Assembly: GCA_030668045.1 (NCBI GenBank)
Contig: DAOUUR010000081.1
Span: forward strand, 1-8,132
Origin: a bacterium
GTDB taxonomy: Bacteria > Zixibacteria > MSB-5A5 > GN15 > FEB-12
Length of the DNA stretch: 8,132 nt
Direction: 5' to 3'
Shown here: piece after piece, positions 1 through 6,347 of the stretch
Layout: each line of letters opens with the position of its first letter
Position numbering within the stretch: the stretch's first letter is position 1
The notes under the pieces: generated by a model
The model's input: only the letters and a program-made list of their open reading frames with translations
Database searches by the model: none
Told to the model about the DNA's origin: nothing
Program-made: the position numbers and the translations under genes

Positions 1-333
1 GCACCGATCAGATCAAAAAATCGCCTGACCATTATTGACGCTGTAAAGATTCAATACAATGGCGGGCCGGCGTATGTCGGCAGCTATCTTCACTATTATA
101 GTGGCTTGGTGATAGCGACCGATCCGGTGGCGGCTGATCGTGTTGGACTTGAAATCCTGGAACATATCCGCGCAGCAAACGATCACCCACCGCTGGCCCA
201 GGTCGAGCGTCCGGTACAATATTTGAAGACTGCCGCAGAGATCGGCTTGGGAATTGCCGAGTTGGACGATATCGATCTTCAGGTTCTTGATATTGACGAT
301 ATCGGTAACGCCAAAGAGGGGAAGCTTTTCTGA
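1..333 (+). CDS. DUF362 family protein, C-terminal part (5' end outside window)
   Basis: The reading frame is open from the first base and ends at TGA 331-333, giving the last 110 residues of a longer protein. Visible family marks are LTIIDA followed by a GGP turn (about residues 9-23 of the fragment), then ATDPVAADRVG (about residues 38-48), and an IGLG segment near the end. The same three marks occur in the same order in the complete DUF362 protein encoded at 5308-6270 on the other strand (LTVIDA, GGP, ATDQVAAD, IGLG), so the two are paralogues. DUF362 proteins are often found with Fe-S proteins, but I know of no established reaction for this type. The tail is unusually acidic (ELDDIDLQVLDIDD). 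The stop overlaps the ATG of the radical SAM gene by one base (TGATG), which implies translational coupling. An internal GTG at 106 is not the true start, because homology extends upstream of it. Whether it has a Tat signal cannot be seen here. Confidence 0.86.
   Translation, partial: APIRSKNRLTIIDAVKIQYNGGPAYVGSYLHYYSGLVIATDPVAADRVGLEILEHIRAANDHPPLAQVERPVQYLKTAAEIGLGIAELDDIDLQVLDIDDIGNAKEGKLF
316..321 (+). promoter_or_regulatory. Ribosome binding site for the radical SAM gene
   Basis: The purine-rich GAGGGG lies 11 nt before the ATG at 333, inside the end of the DUF362 coding region. With the TGATG stop/start overlap it supports the 333 start over the later in-frame ATG at 351. The choice matters because only the 333 start includes the twin-arginine motif. 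Confidence 0.55.
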
Positions 334-1472
334 TGAAGCGACGGACTTTTATGCGGTGTGTCGGATGCGGAGCTGCGGCGATGGCGGCCTCGCATACGGA
401 GTTGTTGCCGGAGTTTATGTGTGGCGTTGAGAATGCGTGCGCGTTCGATTTTACCAAACAACTCTCAACGGTCGAAGCGCGCTATTACCGGAAGCTTGAG
501 GGTGGCGGCATAGAGTGTGAGCTTTGTCCGCGTCACTGTCGGGTTACTGATCTGGAGCGCGGCTATTGTGGCGTAAGAGAGAACAGAGGTGATACGTACA
601 TCACGCTGGTTTACGGTTTACCATGCGCTTTCAACATTGATCCTATCGAGAAAAAGCCGCTTTATCATTTTTATCCAGGCACTGCCGCGCTTTCGTTGGC
701 GACCGCAGGGTGTAATGTCAACTGTAAGTTCTGTCAGAACTGGGAGATTTCACAGTCGCGCCCCGAGCAGACGGACAATCTCGACATTCCTCCTGCCTCG
801 CTTGTTGACGTCTGCAAGTCACGCCGGATTCCTACTATTGCATACACTTACTCTGAACCGATCATCTACTATGAGTACATGTACGATACGGCGGAGTTAG
901 GTCAGAAGAACGGAATCAAGTCGGTGATGATTACCGGCGGATACATTGAGGAAAAACCGCTGGCAGATTTGATCCGGCAACTGGACGCCATCAAAGTCGA
1001 CCTGAAGTCAATACGTGAGGATTACTATCGCGATATCGTTGGCGGTGAACTCAAGCCGGTTCTTGATAGATTGATCCAAATGAAAACTGCTGGCATCTGG
1101 CTTGAGCTGGTCTATCTGGTTGTGCCGACGCTCAACGACACAGACGCGGAGTTTCGGGACCTGGCTCGATGGATCAAGAAATACCTTGGCGTCGACACAC
1201 CGATCCACTTCTCACGTTTTCATCCTCAGTACCTGTTGCGCCACCTTCCTGCCACACCTCAACGAACTCTTGAGCGAGCATTGGGGATCTGTAAGGCCGA
1301 GGGACTGCAGTTTGTTTATCTCGGAAACGTACCGGGTCATCACGCCGAATCAACCTACTGTCCCAAATGCGGTCAGATTCTCATCCAGCGTCGCGGATAC
1401 CGGATAGTGCAGAACAACCTAAACGGCAACCGTTGCAACGAGTGCAATCGGGAGATCCCCGGTCGGTTCTAA
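333..1472 (+). CDS. amrS: AmmeMemoRadiSam-type radical SAM enzyme with Tat-like N-terminus
   Basis: This is a 379-residue radical SAM protein of the AmrS group, the radical SAM partner of AMMECR1 and Memo proteins; it is related to, but distinct from, pyruvate formate-lyase activases. The radical SAM motif CxxxCxxC is C127, C131 and C134, followed by QNWEIS. An extra cysteine set lies before it (C62, C65, C69, C79). YTYSEP at 171-176 occupies the place of the SAM-contacting GGEP-type motif. HFSRFHP at 292-298 and a C-terminal zinc-ribbon-like set (C343, C346, C368, C371) ending in IPGRF complete the family pattern. Residues 2-7 (KRRTFM) followed by a short Ala-rich stretch resemble a Tat signal, which is odd for a SAM-dependent enzyme. 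It is coupled upstream to a DUF362 gene and abuts the next gene directly. No Memo or AMMECR1 gene is in the window. The substrate is unknown. Confidence 0.9.
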   Translation: MKRRTFMRCVGCGAAAMAASHTELLPEFMCGVENACAFDFTKQLSTVEARYYRKLEGGGIECELCPRHCRVTDLERGYCGVRENRGDTYITLVYGLPCAFNIDPIEKKPLYHFYPGTAALSLATAGCNVNCKFCQNWEISQSRPEQTDNLDIPPASLVDVCKSRRIPTIAYTYSEPIIYYEYMYDTAELGQKNGIKSVMITGGYIEEKPLADLIRQLDAIKVDLKSIREDYYRDIVGGELKPVLDRLIQMKTAGIWLELVYLVVPTLNDTDAEFRDLARWIKKYLGVDTPIHFSRFHPQYLLRHLPATPQRTLERALGICKAEGLQFVYLGNVPGHHAESTYCPKCGQILIQRRGYRIVQNNLNGNRCNECNREIPGRF

Positions 1473-3620
1473 ATGAGACGTAGAGCTTTTCTACTCGGGG
1501 TGTATGCGACAGGCGGCCAGGTACTGCTGCTGCGCGAACTGATTTCATCGCTGCATGGTGGTGAGTTGATTATTGGCACTTCGCTTTTCGGCTGGTTGAT
1601 CTGGGTAGCGATAGGCGCGACTCTGGGCGGTCGATCAAAACGACCGACGGTAACGACGGCGCTGTTTCTGGCGGCGTCAATACTTCTGCCGGTCATGATC
1701 GCAGTCACACGCCTTGTCCCCCTTCTCCTCACCGATGTGGTCGGCGAACTAATTCCACTCAGCACGGCGGCGCTAATATCGGTGATAGCAATGTTTCCAA
1801 TCGGGATGTTCTCCGGCTGGCTGTTTTCTTCCATAGCGCGCGAGGGTAGCGTCACCGGCGATTCAATCGTAACAGTTTACCTCTGGGAAGGCATTGGTGC
1901 GTTTGCTGCCGGGGCGGTGGCCGTCGTTCTGGCGGGGAATATCCTTTCAACATTGGAGACGGCGGTAGCAATAGCCTTGCTGGTAATTGTTCTTGCGCTG
2001 TTCACCAATGAGAGAAGACCATCGTCGCGACAGAAGTTCGTCCATGGAATTGTCGCCGTCGGTTTGTTGGTGGTAGTTATCGTCTTCAATGCTGATCTTG
2101 CAATTGATCGCTTCAAGTATGATTCGTATTCGGTGGAAACGTCCTTTGATACACCGTACAGTCACCAGACGATTCTAACGCGCGATAGCTCGGTCATTTT
2201 ACTGACCGACAATGTGGTTGAAGCAACGTCTCCGGACGTACAGGCAGCTGAGAATCTTCTCATACCGCCGTTGATATACATTCCTGAGGATGAATGCGAA
2301 GTACTTCTGATCGGCAGAGCGGAGTTTGGTATTGCACAGTTGGCCGACTCGTTGCCGGGATTACATATTACAGCGATTGATCCCCGTGCGAAACTGAGCG
2401 CAGGGTTGGTAGATATTGTCCCCTCCCACGGTAGAGTCTTCAAAGTGGAAAGTGACGTGGCGCGGTTTGCCACACGTATGTCCGAACTGACCAAGTATGA
2501 CGTTGTCATTCTTGATGTCGGGGAGCCGGGTACCTATCGGGTTAGCGGAATCATCACCAGTGAGTTTATGGCAGCGTTGAAACTACTTATGAAAACAAAC
2601 GGCGTGCTGCTTCTTCCGACTCGATATGATACCGACCGTTACGTTACGACCGAAACGAAACAACTACTTGGCCCGATTTTCAACGTGTTGCGAAGTTCCT
2701 TTGACCATGTGACGATCTGGCCCGGAGCATCGACACTGTTGCTGGCATCGGACAATGATTGCTTCGATATAGAGTATGACTCGATTATTGCATGTATTGA
2801 TAGCTTGCCTTACCAGCCTCGGTATGTCAGCGACAGCTATTTGTTTGATCGACTCGACCCACTGAAGATCGACCGACTGTGGGCGGCACTCAACGACGCA
2901 AACTTGAGCAACAGTCTCGATCGACCGATCCTGCCGCACTATCAGGCATACTACCGGGCATCACCGGAGAGCTTCGACCGACGATTTATCGCTCTGATGT
3001 TTTCGGGTCGGACGGTGCCGTATGTGATCGGTGGTATTCTTGCAATCATGCTGGCGGCTACTGTGTGGTCTGGCATGCGACGCCGGACATTCGGCTTGTT
3101 CGTTTACGTAGTGGCCGGGATCGTATCGCTGAGTCTCGAGTTGATAGCGTTCTACGTTCATCAGTCAGTCGCCGGTTCGTTATATTCGGAGGTTGCAATT
3201 CTCATCGGTGTATTCATGCTTGGGCTGTCGATTGGAACGTACTTTGCGCATAAGGCTGGCGACTTTGGTGTTGAGATCGGTTCGTTGGTCACGCTTCTGG
3301 TTGCGGGGCTTTGGTATTCTCATACGTTCCGAAACATTCAACCCGATGTTCTGCTCATCTACCACATTGGCTTTTTGTTCGTCACCGCTCTGGCGACCGG
3401 CGGGCTCTTTGTGGCAGCGACCAATCGTTACTATTACGGCCGTTCGCTTCGTAATCGCGGACTTGGTTATGCTGTGGAGTTGATTGGTTCGGCAATAGGT
3501 GCGCTGGCCGCAACAACTATTCTGCTTCCGATAATTGGCCTGTCCGCACTGTTGATTTCCCTGTCGGTGGTGACGGGTGTTACTCTGGTCTGTTCGATAG
3601 TTATTGGTCGGCCCGGATAA
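1473..3620 (+). CDS. Polytopic membrane protein with spermidine-synthase-like domain
   Basis: This 715-residue protein has about seven hydrophobic segments (5-25, 31-52, 59-85, 95-120, 132-155, 158-177, 190-207), a soluble domain at about 215-510, and about seven more (514-533, 540-562, 572-592, 601-616, 625-648, 665-687, 689-711). The soluble domain has the Rossmann-like spermidine synthase layout: VLLIGRAEFG (277-286) in place of the usual GGGDGG, acidic D303 at the end of the next strand, and LDVGEP (347-352) in place of DxxDP. The Tyr-His of the YHE motif appears to be Ala-Ala (258-259). It fits the membrane proteins commonly annotated as spermidine synthase-like, including a late LDRPILPHYQAYY region, so polyamine synthesis should not be assumed. 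The positive-inside rule puts the soluble domain outside the cytoplasm. ATG directly follows the amrS stop (TAAATG) with no good Shine-Dalgarno, so coupled translation is likely. Confidence 0.85.
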   Translation: MRRRAFLLGVYATGGQVLLLRELISSLHGGELIIGTSLFGWLIWVAIGATLGGRSKRPTVTTALFLAASILLPVMIAVTRLVPLLLTDVVGELIPLSTAALISVIAMFPIGMFSGWLFSSIAREGSVTGDSIVTVYLWEGIGAFAAGAVAVVLAGNILSTLETAVAIALLVIVLALFTNERRPSSRQKFVHGIVAVGLLVVVIVFNADLAIDRFKYDSYSVETSFDTPYSHQTILTRDSSVILLTDNVVEATSPDVQAAENLLIPPLIYIPEDECEVLLIGRAEFGIAQLADSLPGLHITAIDPRAKLSAGLVDIVPSHGRVFKVESDVARFATRMSELTKYDVVILDVGEPGTYRVSGIITSEFMAALKLLMKTNGVLLLPTRYDTDRYVTTETKQLLGPIFNVLRSSFDHVTIWPGASTLLLASDNDCFDIEYDSIIACIDSLPYQPRYVSDSYLFDRLDPLKIDRLWAALNDANLSNSLDRPILPHYQAYYRASPESFDRRFIALMFSGRTVPYVIGGILAIMLAATVWSGMRRRTFGLFVYVVAGIVSLSLELIAFYVHQSVAGSLYSEVAILIGVFMLGLSIGTYFAHKAGDFGVEIGSLVTLLVAGLWYSHTFRNIQPDVLLIYHIGFLFVTALATGGLFVAATNRYYYGRSLRNRGLGYAVELIGSAIGALAATTILLPIIGLSALLISLSVVTGVTLVCSIVIGRPG

Positions 3621-3625
3621 GAAAG
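3621..3625. other. Convergent operon junction, 5 nt
   Basis: Only five bases separate the TAA of the plus-strand membrane protein gene (3618-3620) from the TAG of the minus-strand ferredoxin gene (3628-3626). I see no convincing stem plus T-tract in either direction nearby. Transcripts from the two operons therefore probably run into each other's 3' coding ends and would be complementary there, unless termination is factor-dependent. Confidence 0.7.
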
Positions 3626-5308
3626 CTAAGTCTGCTGTTGGGGCGGGGATGGCTTTTTCTTCAGGAGAATCTGGTTTTCTGTCGAACGTGATTCGCCAAC
3701 CGAAGTAATATAGATCGCCGGGCGGTCGCTTACCGGACAGGCAAACTCGCATGCTCCACAACCGGTACATAGAGCGGCATCAACGTAGGGGCGTTTCACC
3801 GCGACTTCTTTGCCTCGACTATCGGTTATGATCTCGTTCTTGAAATAGATAGACTTTGGCGAGGTTGGACACCATTCCTCGCAAACGATACAAGGTGTAG
3901 CCATCGCCCACGGCAGACAACGGCCGCGATCAACAAACGCCGTCCCGATTCGATTGGGTGGAACTTCTTTGTCGCCAACCTTTTGCTGCATTGTCAACTC
4001 CGCGATAGCGCCGGTTGGGCAGACCTGGCCGCACAGAGTGCACGATGGTTCGCAGTAGCCGATCTTGGCTATAAGGATCGGCGTCCACATACCTTCAAGA
4101 CCGGCCTCCAGCAGAGTCGGGTGCAGGGCGTTGTTGGGGCAGACCCGCATGCATTGGCCGCAACGAATACAGCGAGCAATGAAATCCTCCTCCGGCGTTG
4201 CTCCCGGGGGGCGAATCATGTACGGATTGGCGTTGACCTTGAACGCATCACCGGACCGGAATAACGGAAAGAGAGCCAGGCCGCCAACGACCGAAGCGAC
4301 CGTCTTTCGGCGCGTGATATCAACCTTTGGCGTACCGACAGGGTTGGCCTTTGTTGCTTTCTGATTGGGGAAGAAAGTAAACTTGAGTGACCCTTTTGGA
4401 CACGAAGCCTGGCAGTTCAGACAGAGATGACATTCCGGTTGCCGCCACTTGGAACCAATATTGGGATTGTCCGCTCCCTGGCACGACACCAGGCAGAGGT
4501 TGCATTGATCGCAGGAGGATTCGTCCTTTTTCAATCCGAAAATTGCGTAACGTGAGAAGATGCCAAGCATCGCTCCCAGCGGACAGATCGCGCGACACCA
4601 GAAGCGAGTGAAGATTCGGTTGAGAACGAGTATAATCAGAAAGAACAGACCGATTGTTATGATCCCATGAAAATGAGCCTGTCGGAATGGTAGCATCACC
4701 GGAGCGATCAGATCGTAGGCAAACTGCGCGCTGTTCATGATCGGGGGAAAACCGGTATCTTTGCACAAGCCTAGGATTCCCAGCGCCGCTGTGTGGAGCA
4801 TCGGCAGCACGGCGGTGCCCAGTGATCGGGCCAGAAGTGGTAACGGATCAAGCAGGCCGACCTGTAACACGCCGGTGATAGCGCCACCGAGAAAAACAAG
4901 CAGCACATAGTATTTGATCCGTTGGTACTTTTTATATCGATTCGACTCAACGATCCTGGTGCCTTTGCGTGATTTTCGTTCCGAGCCAATTTCCGACACC
5001 CAGTTATTGAGACTTCCCAATGGACAGACCCAACCGCAGAAAAAACGGCCAATGAAAATAGTCGGGATGAGAATCACCAATGACCATAGCAAACCTTCAT
5101 AGAGGGTGCCGGTGGAAAGAAGAGTAGCCAGAGCCGTCAGCGGATCAAACTCCAGGGCGATTGATACCGGATATGGCAGCATGATCTCTGATGGATCAGA
5201 CGGATTGAAGCTGACCTCAAATGTAGTTTTCAGGATCAACCAGAGGAAGATCAGGAAGAACACAACCTGCGAGATGCGGCGAAGATTTCGGGCAGTGCGG
5301 GCTGTCAT
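3626..5308 (-). CDS. NapH/NapG-like fused membrane polyferredoxin
   Basis: This 560-residue protein appears to be an electron carrier joining a NapH-like membrane half to a NapG-like ferredoxin half. The first half has hydrophobic segments near 12-30, 70-90, 131-151 and 212-231, and the paired motifs FCGWVCPLG (C91, C95) and CRAICPLG (C238, C242). Two ferredoxin clusters follow (C266/269/272/276 and C293/296/299/303). TRRKTVASVVGG at 332-343 then begins an internal Tat-like or anchor segment (to about 350). Four more clusters follow: C380/383/386/390, C419/423/426/430, C464/473/476/480 with wider spacing as in NapG-type proteins, and C514/517/520/524. Charge distribution puts clusters 1-2 inside and 3-6 outside. 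No nitrate reductase gene is present, so the acceptor is probably something else. Its ATG overlaps the stop of the preceding DUF362 gene by one base; AGAGA lies 7 nt upstream of the start. Confidence 0.9.
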   Translation of the reverse strand: MTARTARNLRRISQVVFFLIFLWLILKTTFEVSFNPSDPSEIMLPYPVSIALEFDPLTALATLLSTGTLYEGLLWSLVILIPTIFIGRFFCGWVCPLGSLNNWVSEIGSERKSRKGTRIVESNRYKKYQRIKYYVLLVFLGGAITGVLQVGLLDPLPLLARSLGTAVLPMLHTAALGILGLCKDTGFPPIMNSAQFAYDLIAPVMLPFRQAHFHGIITIGLFFLIILVLNRIFTRFWCRAICPLGAMLGIFSRYAIFGLKKDESSCDQCNLCLVSCQGADNPNIGSKWRQPECHLCLNCQASCPKGSLKFTFFPNQKATKANPVGTPKVDITRRKTVASVVGGLALFPLFRSGDAFKVNANPYMIRPPGATPEEDFIARCIRCGQCMRVCPNNALHPTLLEAGLEGMWTPILIAKIGYCEPSCTLCGQVCPTGAIAELTMQQKVGDKEVPPNRIGTAFVDRGRCLPWAMATPCIVCEEWCPTSPKSIYFKNEIITDSRGKEVAVKRPYVDAALCTGCGACEFACPVSDRPAIYITSVGESRSTENQILLKKKPSPPQQQT

Positions 5309-6270
5309 CAGGCGATCTCTTTGTAACCTATAGATCGATAGTCCAGCGAACCAAGTCCGATTTTATCGGCAAGAACGATATGGCTGACCTGGTTACCTTC
5401 GAGGCCGAGGAATTCACAGGCGCGGGAGTCGGCGGCAACCTGATCGGTGGCGCATATGACAGAATTTTCGATAGCGACATCATCCAGTGACCCGCCGGTT
5501 GGTCCACCGCGCAGGAGAACGCGGGTGGCATCAATAACCGTCAGGGTCGGACGTCCGAATGAAGCGAGATCGACAATCGATTGGTCGATCTGTTGATGCA
5601 GCTGATTGCGTCGTCCTCCGATCATGCCGTAGAGATTCTTCATGGCGAGGGTGCATGACGATAGCGAATGGTGTTTGACAATTGCCATGTTGATCAGACG
5701 GTCACAATGGATGAAGTGTTTCAGCACCGGCCAGGTCGTCAGAAGTTCCCCGCCTATGTTAGTCATCAGGAAATCATCAGGCTGTGCGAGGATGACATCA
5801 GCGCCGGCCTCTTCCGCAGCGTTCCTTATTCCGGAACGAAGGAAACAACGACGGGCTTCATTGCAGGTAACATCGGTGACGATCACTTTTGCGGCCCCGG
5901 CTTCAAGACAGAGTCGCGCCATCTCGCCGACCAGCAGCGGATTGGTGTTGGCCGCCTGCTCGGGCGTGCGGTCCCAGCCAACGTTCGGCTTGATTGTTAC
6001 TCGTTCGCCCGGCTGGATAAATCGTTTTATTCCACCTATGGCATCAAGGGCTGAGTTGAGAGCGACGATTGGATCGGTATTGTTGGCAAGTACTACCGGC
6101 GGCAGAGACTTGTCCGGGGGGATCTCAAAATCGACACTCTTCACAATCGGAGCGTTAGCAGTGGCTGTCTCCCGGTTGTGGAAAACCAACCCGGTGCCGC
6201 CTGTCACAGCGGCCAGGGCGACCGCCTGTCCGGTTTTTTTTAGAAACTCACGTCGTTTCATCGTGCTCAT
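5308..6270 (-). CDS. DUF362 family protein with Tat signal
   Basis: This complete DUF362 protein has 320 residues. It begins with a strong twin-arginine signal (KRREFLKK at 5-12, then a hydrophobic stretch to about residue 30), so folded export, probably with a bound cofactor or partner, is likely. Family landmarks are IKPNVGWDR (93-101), the Cys-bearing stretch TDVTCNEARRC (132-142), IVKHHSLSSC (197-206), MKNLYGMIGG (210-219), LTVIDA (243-248), GGPTGG (255-260) and ATDQVAAD (274-281). It lacks the ferredoxin domain carried by some DUF362 proteins; its cysteines (C121, C136, C142, C189, C206, C273, C285) are scattered. It is one-base coupled to the polyferredoxin gene downstream, which suggests the two proteins act together in electron transfer. 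The function is not established. The start at 6270 has a weak Shine-Dalgarno; ATG at 6261 is an alternative that also keeps the Tat motif. Confidence 0.9.
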   Translation of the reverse strand: MSTMKRREFLKKTGQAVALAAVTGGTGLVFHNRETATANAPIVKSVDFEIPPDKSLPPVVLANNTDPIVALNSALDAIGGIKRFIQPGERVTIKPNVGWDRTPEQAANTNPLLVGEMARLCLEAGAAKVIVTDVTCNEARRCFLRSGIRNAAEEAGADVILAQPDDFLMTNIGGELLTTWPVLKHFIHCDRLINMAIVKHHSLSSCTLAMKNLYGMIGGRRNQLHQQIDQSIVDLASFGRPTLTVIDATRVLLRGGPTGGSLDDVAIENSVICATDQVAADSRACEFLGLEGNQVSHIVLADKIGLGSLDYRSIGYKEIA

Positions 6271-6305
6271 TCAGGTGCAAGGAACGTGTTGAATATACAT
6301 AGTAT

Positions 6306-6330
6306 CGGTCGATGCAACAAGCGTCGATCG
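6306..6330. repeat. Imperfect inverted repeat in the 77-nt gap
   Basis: CGGTCGATGC (6306-6315) and GCGTCGATCG (6321-6330) flank a 5-nt loop (AACAA). In plus-strand RNA all ten positions pair if two G-U pairs are allowed. In the minus-strand transcript, the sense of the flanking genes, these become two A-C mismatches, and no T-tract follows. It is therefore a weak candidate for an intrinsic terminator between the phosphoesterase and DUF362 genes. A protein-binding dyad is an alternative: ATCGGTC also occurs directly repeated at 6304 and 6327. The remainder of 6271-6347 shows no gene, and I could not identify a clear promoter. Confidence 0.4.
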
Positions 6331-6347
6331 GTCCGTTGAGAATCTCG

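Noticed and set aside
333..1472. Pyruvate formate-lyase activating enzyme
   Set aside because: The CxxxCxxC core fits, but the extra N-terminal cysteine set, the YTYSEP motif and the C-terminal zinc-ribbon ending match the AmrS group better, and no glycyl radical enzyme gene is nearby.
1473..3620. Genuine polyamine-producing spermidine synthase
   Set aside because: The nucleotide and amine-binding motifs are altered, the domain sits among 14 membrane segments and is predicted to face outward, and no decarboxylase gene for polyamine synthesis is nearby.
3640..3662. Intrinsic terminator at the GC-rich stretch followed by CTTTTTCTT after the plus-strand operon
   Set aside because: The G-rich run before the T-tract has no complementary arm close by, so no stable stem forms, and the stretch lies inside the polyferredoxin coding region.
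3180..3770. A 196-codon minus-strand open frame across the convergent junction
   Set aside because: It overlaps two well-supported genes, its composition is rich in Arg, Gln and Asn without recognisable motifs, and it has no spacing or ribosome site consistent with a gene.
3626..5308. Part of a periplasmic nitrate reductase system
   Set aside because: Only the NapH/NapG-like electron carrier is present; no NapA, NapB or NapD gene is in the window, and the coupled partner is DUF362.
5642..6292. A 216-codon plus-strand open frame opposite the DUF362 gene
   Set aside because: It is wholly antisense to a protein with clear family motifs and a Tat signal; its translation is rich in Ser, Arg and Ala and shows no domain.
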